A DNA stretch of 64,000 bases from Lunularia cruciata (taxonomy: Eukaryota; Streptophyta; Marchantiopsida; Lunulariales; Lunulariaceae). The DNA lies in assembly GCA_948567375.1 (NCBI GenBank), contig OX419757.1, positions 48,360,001 through 48,424,000 on the forward strand, read 5' to 3'. Shown here piece by piece: positions 1 through 12,003 of this stretch (the first letter of the stretch is position 1; every line of letters begins with the position of its first letter). The position numbers and the translations under genes are program-made. Under the pieces are notes generated by a model. The model was not told the origin of the DNA, ran no database searches, and saw only the letters and a list, made by a program, of their open reading frames with translations.

Positions 1-84
1 CTTCTATGTGTATGCACACAAAGGTGTTTCGCTTTACCTGCCGTAATACAAAACTTTTGATTTGCAAAGTGAATATCAGTATAC

Positions 85-3000
85 CTGTTCGGCGTTCTTC
101 GGTCCAGCTACCAGTAGATTTTCGCGCTTCCCAATATTCACTTCCAAAGACATTACCAGCCCCTCTCGCAGAGGATCAATGGCTGGATTGGTTACCTGAG
201 CACAAAGTATCACAGAGAAAAGGCTCGTTAGTCCCCCACACCTGTCTTTAGTGAGATTTGGATGCTGCTCTAGCTTAGTTGCCAAAATTTGCCTTTGTGG
301 TTTTATCGCTACATTGGTTCTCTTACGGTGTCACCTCTTATTATACTACCCTGTTTATTTCACTCGAGCCTATTCGACTGCATGGTATAGCACGGTAATA
401 ATAAAGGCAATTCGGTTCGTAAGCATACCTGTGCGAACCGTTGCTTGAAGTAATCATATAACATGTGCCCTCTTTGAGACAAGACGGCGAGCGGAATGTC
501 ATCACCCATACAAAAGGTTGGTTCTTTTCCTTGCGACGCCATGTTCTCAATTACCATTTGCACATCTTCAAAAGAGTAACCAAAAGCCCTGCACGCCGAA
601 AACCAGGGGCCCAGCATGTAAGAAAGAAAACTCCTCCTCCGTCAACTCGCACACGACACCGAAGTTGCTAAACGTAGTTGTGAGCGTTCACGTTTGCTTC
701 AACTTTGAGTGGCCCCAAGAGCTCCTCCTGCATAGGTGCTGGCGCCCATACGAGATAAGAGTAGAGAGGCCAATCAAGGGAAAATGACCCCCTGTGACAC
801 TGATCTAAGTTGAATTTTGAGTCATGACTTACTGCTGACGTCTCATCAGACTTTCGGAGTCCATTTGTGTCGAGCTCAAAAAGTTTGAGGTTTGCAGAGT
901 GCGACTCCCTTCATCTAACCATTTCCGGTAAGGTTTGGCGCTGGCGACGCGCTTCTTCACTGCAGTATTTTCAAAGACCTGAGTGGGCCACGCGCGTTCC
1001 AACATATTACTTTGACTGTGGCAGACTTGCACAGACGTTTTTGTGTAAGTCCGTCTGAGATTGCCACAGATAATATCCACAAACTTCCAGACATAAGTAA
1101 TGAACGTGGGCATTAAGATTGAACCTCAAGATTAGACCATACCTCTCCTGTCTCCAAGTTGACCGATATCATCATACCAGGGCCCAATCGGCCTTTCATA
1201 ATGACATTTTCTTCGTCCGAGTGGAGTACTCCCACCTGCTCTCGTCCCACAATTTCCACGTCTACTACTTCAACCACTGAAACTATTGACGGTCAATGAT
1301 CTTCAATTTCCTACGGACATAACAGCTATCGTAAACTAAGCTTTTGAGGAGACTCCCGGTCCTGAAGGACAGTTGTGTGTAATCACATCAACCAATACCC
1401 ACTGGAGAAAAGCAAACCTTACATGATGCAGAAACTAATATCTACCGAGAACAGAAAATCTTCGGAAAACCCTGAGAACATGTCATGTACATGGGCTATC
1501 TTATAATTCGAACTAGGCTGAGCTACACTGAATGTTGAAGAGTAAAGAACGCAGGACCTCAGACGCAACGTATAGCATATCGTTATCCGTACGCCAATAA
1601 CGTGCAGGTCGCAGACCATTCCGGTCAAGGCAAGCTCCAACAGTCCTCCCGTCGCTGCATCCCAAACCTCCAACTTGTGAGTACCAAGGTGCCCTTTGTT
1701 AATATCATCCGATTCACAACCCCATGCCAACTGACGACTGTCATTCAGCCCGATTGCCACACATTTTACGTTAGTTCTAAAAAGGACAATACTCAAGTGG
1801 GGAATGAACAGGACAAACACCTGAAAAGTAACAGGGCAGGGCCATCCCAAGCCTCCATTTGCCCTTTGTAATAATCGTAGAAGTCCTTTACCTGGAGTCA
1901 CAAGTCCCATAATTATTAAGTTTGGGAGCCTATCCAAGAGGGAAAGGTTTCAATGATTCACCAGTCCAAGAAGTAAAGAAAGCGGGTGAGTGAGATGCAT
2001 TCGTTCAACCGAGACAGGGAAGAGAAAACATTATGTTGTATACATCCAAAGTCTTCATGCAAACAGTGGAACCCTTCAAAGAGTTCTCGAATTTCTAGAT
2101 ACGAAAGCGTACCGCTCTGACATCTAAACCTGATGCTTGTACTGGGCACCCACTGAATAAATATTGAAGGAAGTCTCAGAGCACACTAACAGAGTCACTT
2201 CCAGCAAATTCCGAGCAATGCTGCTTAATACAATCTTCAAGCCGTACAACATCTACTTCTCGTGTAAAGTTAAAAAAATAAATCTCCACTTGGCATCATC
2301 GGGAATATTCAAATGAGAATTACCTCTGGATATTTGATATCAAGGGTGGGATGATTCTTGTAAGCTTCTGGAACAAGAATCATCATGGACTCCTCGGGGC
2401 TGCGCCCACTTCTAATCAGCAACTGCTCAGGGACAGTTCAAAATACGATAATCAGCACAAGTGTTGACATATAGAGAATAAAACAACAAGAACTTATAGC
2501 TTGTAGCTTAAGTCAAGAGTTGGCGACCGTTTTGTCGTTTTGAGCGGCAACGCTTTCAGCGGAAAAGAGAACTATGATTGTAGCAGCAACAACAACACGT
2601 TGCTGTAAGTGAATCGTTCAATGTGTGTGTTCAACGGTAAGCGATATCAAACCCACTATATTCACCTCCAAATTTCTTTCGACAACAAACCTGCACAGTA
2701 CAACGCTGGAGCGAAATGACAACTCTAATTTCTCCAGCAGAAATGACCATTCCTTAGACAAACCTCTGCGGTGATATCCAAATTAGCTGAATCGGATGCT
2801 CTAGCGTTACCAATAGGTCTAATGTCCTCTTCTCTCCCATGCCACACAGGGCTGTACATTGTCGCTTCCCGTGATGTCATCCAATTCAGATTACCCTGCA
2901 CATGTCGACAGCTTCAAATAAGTTGTCCATCCTTGTGAAGCCCTCGGCAGCGACAAGAACAAAAACAGCAGAAACACTTCCGAACAGCTGCTCGATGAAG

Positions 3001-5366
3001 AAATCACAGGCTCCGCTCACTAAATCTGACTAAAAGACGGTATCGACGACGTGAAACTACAGCCAATATTCAATTTTCTTCGACACGTCACATATGTCCA
3101 ACGCCGGGGGCACTGCTTACGAATAAGAATACCTTAGGTAAAAACCTTTCCTCGAGAAATTAAACGAGTAGAAAGCAGAAAGAGACTAAATAATCATACC
3201 TGAAGAGTGTTAATCTCCCCATTGTGCCCTAAGAACCTCATTGGTTGAGCAAGAGGCCACCTTGGGTTCGTGTTGGTGCTGAAGCGTCGGTGATAAATAG
3301 CAAAAGGGGACTTGTACAACTCATTTTGTAAATCCAAGTAAAACTCTCCTAGAACTTCTGATCGCAGCATCCCTTTGTAGACAATAGTTTGGCTAGATAA
3401 CGAGCAAAAGTATGTCTCCTCGCCCCATGGTTCAGTTAAAGATAACTTCTCTAAGAGCTTACGTGTAATGTACAGCTCTCTTTCAATGTCTTCTACAGAT
3501 TCTTCTGCCGCCACCTTCACAAACACCTGTTGTATGCTTGGCATAGTCTGCTTGGCATAATAGCCAACCACTGCCTCGTTATATGGTACCGATCTCCAAC
3601 CTAGAATTTCTAGTTTCTCCCCGGCGAACACTTTCTCCATTGCTGGAACAAAGGAAAGAGCGACATTAGACCAATATCAATGCCATGCATCTCGCGTATT
3701 CACACGCCTCTAATCCAGATAACTATTTTCGCAGGTGTTCAATCGAGATTTCGTATTTTTCAGATAGAAAAGAGGAATGCTATCATCTTGGGGATCCTTG
3801 GTAACAAACATATCGCTCCTTAGAACTACGACCGATTTTACTCATGAGAGTTCTTACCAACCTCTCAATGTCCCACTCGAGATGTCGGGCACATAGGTTA
3901 TAGCAGGTAACTATCGTCACAAGAAAGACAAGGAAATGACTACAACTGGTCCTTCAGTGTGAAACCCGGACGGATGACCCTGAAGGTGTTTCTAAAACAT
4001 TCGGCTGTTTAGTTGAGCAGCAGGTCCAACAAACAGCCTTAGTTATATCCTAAGCGAGTTGCTTTTCTGAGCAGACTCTAATTCTCTTCAAATTTACGAA
4101 AGACACCGATGAAAATGGACGATATTTCAATTTCGACTCCAACTTATCTGGAAAGAATTTATAAACTACAACTTCTATACACAGGACGATGTCGACATTG
4201 GCAGAGAAATTCAGATCGTACGGAACTGTACTTTCCACGACGGGAGATTCAAACATGTCGTTGAGCTTGGTAACGGATGGCACCTAGCATTCTCCCCAAA
4301 TAATAAACTTCCGTCTCCATGTGACCACACAGAGCACAGCAATGCGGTCCTACAGGCGAAAGACAATAAGTCTACAGCTAAACTGAAGTGCAGATCAAGG
4401 TTACAGCATCTACCTGCTAAGGCAGCAGATTGTAGATGCTCATCCTGTGGAAGAAACACCATTCCTACGGCAACCTTGTCACCACTGATGGGAGGTAATC
4501 CCTTCTCTGCGAACCAGTGGTCGAACAGCTCCCATGGAATTTTTGTCATAACTCCGGCACCATCTCCTGAATCGTTATCCGCTCCACATCCTCCCCTGTG
4601 TTCCATACAACTAAGGGCAGAAAGTGCATCCTGTACGACTTCGAATGTTGCCTTATTTTTCAAATTGGCTATGAAACCAACTCCGCAAGCATCTCGTTCT
4701 GCCAGAATATCCTCCATGTTTGCGACCTGGCTCATATACAGAAGGGTTAAAGGGTGGTAGGGAGAGTATCGTCAGATCTACCCCTGAAAATTGGAGAACA
4801 CTTCCTACAAACATTTTGACGTGGCATCGATTGAATCTAAGCTGTTATACGTGAAGATTCCTGGTGTTATACAAGAAAGGCAGGTCTCCTATTTGATACA
4901 TTGTAAAGAGTAGAATGTTCGGCCCATGTGGAATTATGGGTGCAGAAAAGGTGCAAGGGTACATTTGAAGGTCTACGCATCTTCAGGCGTACCCGTTTTC
5001 ACCATATATCAGGGAAGCAAGAAGTACCTTATAAGTTTTCTCTGCGGGGGCGACAGCTCCAACTCCATTGACCAGCGATGCGCAAGCTTGCTTCCAATTG
5101 TAAGGTCCACCATTCTTTCCCTGAACATTATTCTCATGCCTTCGTTTAAATTGAGGCACAATTCTGAGCTTGGAAGATCCATGGAGACCATCGAAGGCCG
5201 GAATTCTCAACCTATCCTTGTGCGCATCGTTAACAACATTGGTTACAGGGCAGGCATTCCGAACCCCGACACCAAATGAATGTTGGGAAGAAGTTGGCAG
5301 ACTCGACAAAGAATCACTAGAAGTTCTTGCGGTAAGTGTTGGTGTGATATAGCTGGCTAACGCCAT
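85..5366 (-). CDS. GLU1: Ferredoxin-dependent glutamate synthase, 5' part, 11 exons (3' end outside window)
   Basis: Fd-GOGAT makes two glutamates from glutamine and 2-oxoglutarate in the plastid using reduced ferredoxin. Exons on the minus strand, in transcript order: 5366-5028, 4726-4414, 3642-3200, 2895-2764, 2422-2324, 1891-1821, 1654-1558, 1235-1143, 978-833, 588-429, 195-85. All introns are GT..AG, all phases join, and the sum is 2,004 nt (668 codons). Recognisable blocks: ACGVGFIAN with the N-terminal nucleophile Cys, [109 protein letters not shown]. These are the type-2 glutamine amidotransferase domain and the start of the central domain. The family is ~1,600 residues, so FMN and Fe-S parts lie to the left. 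The symbol is by homology; the ferredoxin form is favoured over the NADH form by plant-like block spacing. The exact ATG is inferred. Confidence 0.93.
3200..4726 (-). CDS. GLU1: Fd-GOGAT exons 2-3: glutaminase (GATase type 2) core
   Basis: Exon 2 (4726-4414) starts after a CAG acceptor with [15 protein letters not shown], placing the nucleophile Cys. It ends inside an Ala codon (G|CA) that exon 3 (3642-3200) completes, giving ...[22 protein letters not shown]. Exon 3 carries the glutamine-binding blocks RRFSTNT and GHNGEINTL. The 771-nt intron between them contains open stretches (for example 4283-4050), but these have no Fd-GOGAT similarity and are not needed to join the protein. Confidence 0.88.
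5028..5366 (-). CDS. GLU1: Fd-GOGAT exon 1: plastid transit peptide and propeptide
   Basis: The exon encodes 113 residues starting [17 protein letters not shown], rich in Ser, Thr and Ala and poor in acidic residues over the first ~35, as expected of a chloroplast transit peptide. It ends at an AAG|GTACTT donor. The catalytic Cys is encoded 14 codons into the next exon, at residue ~127 of the precursor, so all of this exon would be removed on maturation. The family is known to be processed to expose that Cys. The start was chosen because it is the first ATG of the only open frame that joins in phase with exon 2. Confidence 0.8.
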
Positions 5367-5835
5367 CGTAGGCCAAGCCGATACTACTTCTTACGCGTCA
5401 AATAAATTATTCACCAGGAGCTCACTGGCACGACGGGTGACAGAATCACGGACGACAATCCGCCACTTCTGCTTCCCTCGATGTTTCTTGCTCCGGCATC
5501 CGCATCTGCTTCCCAAACAGCAGGATCCCCCACTTCTCGCCTCTCCTCTCTCCTCAATCCCTGAAGTCGAATCAGCGGCAATATACGTACTCTCAATTCC
5601 TTGGCCTCTACTGACTGTAGAGAGCAGAAAAGTTCAGACTGAAGGTTCACCTGATGTCCACTGGTTCTGGTTCGTCCTCACTGGCGTGTGGAGGAGGTCC
5701 GACGAAATTCTCCCCAGGTTCCATGTCAGCCTGGTGTGTGAAGCGGAGAATGAGAGTTCCTGGGAATTGGAACAACTTTTTTATTCCTTTAACCATTTCC
5801 CCTGGTGATTATATTTAAAATGTAAGTAAATTCCC
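5367..5835 (-). promoter_or_regulatory. Probable 5' leader and promoter of Fd-GOGAT
   Basis: This is the sequence just upstream of the Fd-GOGAT ATG. On the sense (minus) strand it has a GA-rich tract at about 5560-5525 and an AT-rich TTAAATATAA stretch near 5822-5805 that could be a TATA element ~440 nt before the ATG. A 79-codon open stretch (5650-5411) in the leader could be an upstream ORF but has no recognisable product. The transcription start is not visible from sequence. Confidence 0.35.
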
Positions 5836-6850
5836 TTGACCAGAGCGAGTCACAGCCGCAAATTTCATGCGCGACACGATAAGCGATTGAATGCCAGTCC
5901 CGGATTCCGTAGTCCAGCAACCAGATCCACAGAAAGAGGATTGGAAAGAGGAGAAGGATGTTCTTCGTCGGCAAAGAGAGAAAGAAAGCCTTCGAGTCCT
6001 ACGTGGTTGTGGCGGGCAGGTCCCCTACAGGTGGGGCATCTGCACCTAGTCGATCCGCACCACGTACAGTTCGGGGGCATGGCCAAGTTCAAAGTCTACC
6101 ACTAGGTGACTTTTGGTGCACTCGGATCTTCTGCGGCTTTTTCACATTTGCAACGGCCACTTCTGCGAACGGATAGAATAAAGTAAGATAGAAGGTAAAT
6201 ATCAAGTTGAATGTGCCTTCGTGCCAAGATATCTGGATAACACAAATACACTGTACAGTACCCACAGGGAATTTCAAGTGTTGTGAATCACATTCATTCA
6301 AGGTTCTGCATGAAGAATCTACAGCAGATTGCAATAAGATTGCTTTGCCTTGCCCTTTCACTCTTCTGACGTCAAGCATCGATGCGCTGAACAAATGACT
6401 AAGTTCCCACGTCAGCGATTAAGCTCTCCAGTAGTAATAGTAGTGCACTTTCATAGACACCACTGCTCATAAGCTGAAGCTGAACCTGAACTTCACTGTT
6501 TAATTGAATCATTACTGTCTGGATCGATCTCCTGCGACTGGGTTCCTGTAGCAAGTTCTCGGTTCGATTTTACAATGGTTTACAGAGTTCTGGAGGATCA
6601 TCCTCTCTAGAACACCTCCACGGTCCATGCATCGTCTTCGAGCGTACCATCTTTTGATTTAAGCTCAATCCGCCTTACAGAAGGTTTTATCATTTGACAG
6701 ACTTTGCATTGGTGGATTGACGTGAAGTTTTAGGAGTAGTGCTAGTTGAAGGAGCTACGTATTCGATTAAAGATTTATAGCAGAGCATTGGTGGCGTAAT
6801 TATCACCTCAGCACTGTTGTCTGCAACCGTTTTTAATCTTCAATTTGTCT
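5836..6850. other. Moderate-GC stretch beyond Fd-GOGAT, no assignable gene
   Basis: Base composition here resembles the Fd-GOGAT locus rather than the AT-rich DNA that follows. Open stretches occur on both strands between 5840 and 6400 (for example 6092-5865 on the minus strand with CxxC-like pairs, and 5836-6105 on the plus strand ending FGGMAKFKVYH), but none matches a family I recognise and they overlap one another. It may hold an exon or leader of a divergent neighbour; no product is called. Confidence 0.3.
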
Positions 6851-8539
6851 GAAACAGACACTTTCTTAATTATCACATGAATACATACAACTGAATATTT
6901 TTTATGTTCAATGAACTAATATTTTATTACTACTAAATTACATATTACTTATGAATCTTTTAATTGTTATATTTTGATCTCACGCTAGAAATTCATACTC
7001 GAGATTCAATTTTAGAATAAAATATATAATTTTATGTTCAGGTTTTCATTTTTATTACTCTGAATAATTTTAGTACCACTGATAGATTTTATGAATTGTG
7101 AGGTGAAATACAAACATTCTCAATATTTGAAAGTATTTGTTGAGATGATTTCAACTGAAATTTAGATTTTTGTTTATCACATTGAGCTAGACCTTTAAAG
7201 GGTGAACATTCTCAAACATACCTATTTGACAATTTACTATCACCGTTAGCAATAATCATGTTTGGGCTGCTGTAATCTTCTTTTCCAGCATTGTGTCCAT
7301 AAATCACTGAGCAGCGTCTACATCAAGACGCTCCGCCATAATGCGATTGCAAGACCTATAAAGAAACACACCGAATAAAATATCAGTACTTATGTTGAGA
7401 TTCAGTAATTTATCAATTGATAGATATAGAGAGATATGGACTAGTCTAGGTTAAGTATAATCAGAAATAACAATTCCAAACTATTAGTAAAGTAGTCTTT
7501 CTCTTAACTATTATTCATAATATATACTAATTTTCTAACTCGGTGAATTAAATCATTGACTAAGTTAAAGATTTTTTTGATATTTAAGTTATCGTTAAGT
7601 GAATTCTCCGACATTCAAATGAAAATCATAAATTTTAGTTAATAATGATTTGAATAAGAAAATTATGTAGCCTAATCAAGGATTGAATTGACCTTTTGTT
7701 GATATTTACTATAATCCTACTTTTTGATATCCTTTTCATTTTCCCAATAAAAACATTCAATAAAAAAAATTTATATGAAATGTCACAACCCATCAAATAT
7801 TTACGAATTTATTTATTTATATTATTTCTCAAATATACATTGTATAAAAATCGAAACAAAAGGAATACAAAAATTCGTAAAAAAATTTAATGACTAAGCC
7901 ATCGGAATTTAGAATAGCTAATAGGTTTCTAAACTGATTCCATCGAATCATACATTCCGATTTCTAAATCGGATAATAAAGAGCACCATAGTAATTTTTA
8001 TCAAGATAACATTTATTAACGTGGAGGATTTCCTAATAACTGCTGAAGTTGGTAGTGACTTCATTTCCTCGAAATATCAAACTATAAGTTTCCATAGATT
8101 TCAAAATCTGATAATAAAATTACTTTAATAATTTTCATCATTCCAACCCATCAGAATACCATAGTTTAAGTTTCTAAATTCGATATCTCAAGAAAAGTCT
8201 TCAAATTGTTCGCTTCAAACACCGTATCCGTATCCGATTATATCCCGCTTGTTGTCATCAAAGTTATTCTTGTAGTTGGGAAAATAAAGAGTTCCCAATC
8301 CAACCAAGCTAATAGTATTAGATATGTATAAATAACACTATTGATCGTTCTTTCCTATTTACAACCTCCAAAATACAATTTCTAATAGAAGTATTCAAAG
8401 CATTTACAAGATAAATTTATAACACAAGTATTATAGCATTTCCAAAATGGTATATTTTACTAGTGAGCTATAACTTTAAAACAAATATTCTAAGTGTTCA
8501 AACACTTGGTTAAAGATTTAGGATCTATCATTTAGCTTA
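6851..8539. other. AT-rich intergenic DNA, nothing recognisable
   Basis: Composition drops abruptly to long A/T runs with no open frame longer than ~65 codons, no TE domain and no repeat shared with the rest of the window. It separates the gene-bearing left edge from the transposon block. Confidence 0.6.
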
Positions 8540-8827
8540 AAGGGAGAAAAGGGTGACCGCGTAGAAAACACGAAGGACGGGAAGACCATCAAGCTGTACA
8601 AGGGAGAGACAAAAAAGGTAAAATGGGACTAAACCCCAATAGTGTATATATGAGAAGTCTGCCCTACTATACCTAATATATCTAAGCTATGCAAGTTGCA
8701 CTACTACACCTAATATATCTAAGCTATGCAAGTTGTATGGTCTACAAACAAATGGAGCAACCGAAGAAGCATCACCTAGTGTGATTGCACCAGCCATTGC
8801 ACTCTATAGAGCAATGGACACACGTTG
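8540..8827 (+). repeat. Dispersed repeat R1, copy 1
   Basis: A ~290-nt unit beginning with the landmark GACCGCGTAGAAAACA and GTACAAGGGAGAGA, followed by a stretch ending in AGCAATGGACACA. Related copies lie at 29476-29726 (minus) and 40836-40975 (plus, 5' half only). Inside it a ~37-bp segment containing CTAATATATCTAAGC occurs twice in tandem (about 8660-8735). The unit abuts the 5' LTR of the outer family A element. The type of element is unknown. Confidence 0.6.
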
Positions 8828-9252
8828 TGTAACAATATGGAGTTTAGCAACAAAGTTAACTAGGGATATCAAAGTAGTGAATAGGCCAAATTAGCCTGGA
8901 ATATTCTAGAAGTATCTAGGAAATTTCTTGGGAAGCTTCCCAACTAGCTTAGCTTGCACTCCAAGTAAGTAGCTTCTAGAAGGAAGCTTCTAAAAGCTTC
9001 TAACTAGCTTAGCTTACAAGCCAAGTAGACAACTTCTAGAATGAAGCTTCTTGAGAAGCTTCTTGGTTAACTTGAGCCACTCCTAGAAAGTGGCTCAAGG
9101 AAGCTTCTTGATAAGCTTCTCAAGAGTCTTGTATGCTCCCTATAAATACCATAACCAAAGCTCATGCTAGGCATTTGGAGTTTACCCACATTCAAGTGTA
9201 CCAATGTGATTTTCCATTCTCTAATTTCTCTACTCGGTCTTGGTCTTTTATA
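8828..9252 (+). repeat. A1 5' LTR
   Basis: The LTR begins TGTAACAATATGGAG and ends TTTTATA (family end TTTTACA, so one decayed base) just before the primer site. It contains a trimeric heat-shock-element match GAATATTCTAGAAG at 8899-8912, several GAAGCTTC-type palindromes, and a TATA box (TATAAATA) at 9141-9148 with ~110 nt of LTR downstream of it. Confidence 0.85.
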
Positions 9253-9265
9253 TTGGTATCAGAGC
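9253..9265 (+). promoter_or_regulatory. A1 primer binding site, initiator-Met tRNA
   Basis: TTGGTATCAGAGC follows the LTR directly. TGGTATCAGAGC is the standard plant primer site complementary to the 3' end of initiator-Met tRNA. Confidence 0.9.
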
Positions 9266-9532
9266 AAGAATGGGATGGATGGAATTTATGGACCACCAAA
9301 TCCACCTCTACCAAACCATTGGGATTTTTGTATCCAAGTACTACCCAAACATCATTTCACACAATTCATAACCTCACGCTTTGGGCAAGATTTCTGCATC
9401 CGATCACCTTGTTTGAGGAACCCTCAATACTTTAAGTTGTAACTTATGGAGAAAGGTGGATGTGTTGCATCTATGTGTTAATAAATTAGATAAATTGGGA
9501 GTAATGGGATAAAGTTGTAGCCATGGTGGCAA

Positions 9533-10421
9533 TACTCAACATTATCATTGTTATGTAGCAACAAATTGAACACCTTACTTGATTGTTGGATGAACAAGAT
9601 CATCAATGACAAGAACATGTAGAGCAAGCACCAATTCAAGATGGAGAAGATCAAATCTGATTTCCAAAACCCAAGGTGTTTGAAGGCAAGAATCTCACGG
9701 GCATAGTGGAGAATTTTATATTTGACTGCAAATGTACTTTGAAGCTACCAATCTTCAAGATAAATAGAAACAAATTCTCTTGGCTTCTAGCCAATTGGAT
9801 GGCATGGCTAAAATTTGGTGGCGATTCTGAGTGGAATGAGTTGAATGATAAATTTTTGCACCAATCTTGACATGAGCAAAATTCAAGAATGCATTACTTG
9901 GGTTGATTTCAAGCTATAAATGTCACACAAGATAAGTTGGCAAAGTTGAAGCAAATTGACTCTATAAGGAGCTACATCACCCAATTCCAAAACATCATCA
10001 TGCTAATCCCAAATATACAAGAAGGCAAAGTTTTGGATTGATTTATGAAGGGCTTGAAGTCATGAACCAAATTGGAGATGACCATCTAGGAGCCATAAAA
10101 TGTGGAAGAAGCCATGGAGTTGTTTGAGCACTTTGATTCCTTGGTAGTGACAACTTGGTCTTGACCTTGACCTACACAAAACCTACCAATACATTACACA
10201 TGGGTCGATGAACCGACACCAATGGAGATTGATGTTGTCCAAACAAAGACCACTTGGTACAACGGATAGAGAAAGATTGCAACAAAATGGTGGTTTTTTT
10301 TATTATCACCAAGTTGGACATCACATTGTTGAATGTCTACTTAGGAATTGGCGACCCTAACAAATTGCCCAAATGGAGTTTGTGGAGCACATTGATCAGG
10401 GAAATGAAAAATCCCAATAAG
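9533..10421 (+). pseudogene. A1 gag remnant
   Basis: The frame starts near the ATG at 9533 and follows the same order as the gag at 12274-13180: a LLDEQD segment, PKPKVFEGKNL, a capsid region with LAKLKQIDSIRSYITQFQN-like sequence, and a knuckle region. It is interrupted by many stops, one of them a TGA after LD that the inner element also has where related gags carry Arg. The zinc knuckle is unrecognisable. Confidence 0.75.
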
Positions 10422-10890
10422 TGATTTTGAGCCGCCTATTGAGAACTTGATTAGTTCCAATGGGATTGAAGGCTTGATCTATGCAAGTTTGCTTCACTTG
10501 CAAGGTACAATATATGATTGTAGTTGTAGGATTTTGGTTAATTTTGGAAGTTTCAAGAATTGCATGTGTATGCAATTAGCAAAGGAATTGAGTATTTCTA
10601 TCAAGCTAGTAATTGGAAATAAATTGATAATGGCCGATGGTAGAAAGGGTTCTACATTCTGTACCTTATATCCCATTACCTTCAAGATTGGGAAGAAATA
10701 TTTGGAGTGTATGAGGTTTGTAGTGGCACCTCTACACTATGATGTCATTCTATGACTACCTTGGCCTAAACATCATAAGGTTTAATTTAATTGGACTTGA
10801 TGACAAATTCAAGTACAACACCAAGGTAGGAATTTCTGATTAGGTTGTTTGGCACTTTTGAGTAATACATCTAAGAATAGCTAGTCCCAA
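10422..10890 (+). pseudogene. A1 aspartic protease remnant
   Basis: Alignable codon by codon to the protease at 13207-13640. The active-site D-S-G is changed to N-F-G (RILVNFGS), so it could not work even without the stop at 10755. The flanking ADGRKGS and ECMRFVVAPLHYD blocks remain. Confidence 0.75.
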
Positions 10891-10899
10891 AATGGGAAG

Positions 10900-11125
10900 T
10901 TAGTGAAGAAAGTAGCCATAGAGCAAGCTTTGAAGGACGAGAAGTCCCAAGATGGGAAGTTTGTAAGGAAAGCAACCACAGAGCAAGCTTTGGAGGAAGT
11001 GAAGTCCCAAGGTGGGAAGTTTGTTAGGAAAGCAACCATAGAGCAAACCTTGAAGGAAGATAAGTCTCTAGATGGGAAGTTTGTCAATGAAGCAACTATA
11101 GAGAAAGCTTTGGAAGAAGATAAGT
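10900..11125 (+). repeat. A1 60-bp tandem repeat between protease and RT
   Basis: Four imperfect units with an exact 60-nt period; the landmark GAGCAAGCTT or a variant recurs at 10921, 10981, 11041 and 11101. In frame each unit encodes 20 residues of the form EQALxEDKSQDGKFVxKATI. The period is a multiple of 3, so unit number can vary without changing frame. Confidence 0.85.
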
Positions 11126-11669
11126 TATTTTTGCGGTGTGGATCAAGCCAATTGCATAAGGAAATCAGAGGAGAGTCAAGGGCCTCATCAAGCAATGGTT
11201 GATCAAATAGTTCAAGAGTTTGCATACGTGTTTTTGGATGATCTACCAAAGGGATTACCCTATGATCATAGTATGCACTTCAAGATTGAGCTATTACTAG
11301 GGAGTACTCCAAGGAGTAGACCAATTTATCGGCTCTCACCAAAGGAGTTGGAGGAGTTACAAACAACACTCACAAAGTTGTTGGAGAAGGATTTCATACG
11401 ACATAGTACATCTTCTTGGGAAGCACAGGTACTATTTGTTCCAAAAAAGGATGGAAGACTTCATTTCTTGTATTGATTACCATGGACTCAATAAACAAAA
11501 AATGAAGAATGCATACCCCTTGCCTTGGATTGATGACTTGCTTGATCAATTTAGTGTAGCACAATACTTCTCCAAGTTAGATCTTTGTAGCGGCTACTAG
11601 CGAATCCCTATTGATAAGGAAGATGTGCAAAAGATTACCTTTTGCACAAGGCATGGACATTTTGAGTGG
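11126..11669 (+). pseudogene. A1 reverse transcriptase fragment, 3' truncated
   Basis: Encodes the RT entry segment ([31 protein letters not shown]) then, past several stops, sequence matching the palm up to the FEW block. It stops dead within ...CATTTTGAGTGGA where family A LTR sequence takes over. The catalytic LDD block is missing. Confidence 0.85.
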
Positions 11670-12003
11670 AAGCTTCTTGGGAAGCTTCCCGGTTAGCTTA
11701 GCTTGCACCTTAAGTAACTAGCTTCTAGAAGGAAGCTTCTAGAGGCTTCCAACTAGCTTAGCTTGCATGCCAAGTAGGCGGCTTCTAGAAGGAAGCTTCT
11801 TGAGAAGTTTCCTAGTTAACTTGGCTCGCACTCTAAGAAAGCGGCTTGAGGAAGCTTCTTGAGAAGCTTCTCAAGGGCCTTGTATGCTACCTATAAATAC
11901 CAAAGCCAAAGCTCATGCTAGGCATTTGGAGTTTTCTCTCATTCAAGTGTCCCAATGTGAGTTTCCATTCTCATATTTCTCTCCTCAGATTCGGTCTTTT
12001 ACA
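11670..12003 (+). repeat. A2 5' LTR, 5'-truncated
   Basis: It matches 16896-17217 closely, apart from scattered substitutions and one small indel. The boundary with A1 RT lies in the shared trinucleotide GGA before AGCTTCTTG. The iMet primer site TTGGTATCAGAGC follows at 12004-12016. Losing the LTR start removes U3 upstream sequence but keeps the TATA region (CTATAAATACC near 11890). Confidence 0.85.

Noticed and set aside
4050-4283. Minus-strand open stretch within the Fd-GOGAT intron as an extra exon
   Set aside because: Exons 2 and 3 join in phase to give continuous GOGAT sequence without it, and its translation does not match the family.
5836-6105. Possible exon of a neighbouring gene (plus strand, ending FGGMAKFKVYH, with a GTGACT donor-like site)
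   Set aside because: Open stretches on both strands overlap and no family match or second exon could be found.
10900-11125. 60-bp regularly spaced repeats as a CRISPR-like array
   Set aside because: Units are contiguous with no spacers, are in frame and coding, and lie inside a Ty3 pol gene of a plant genome.
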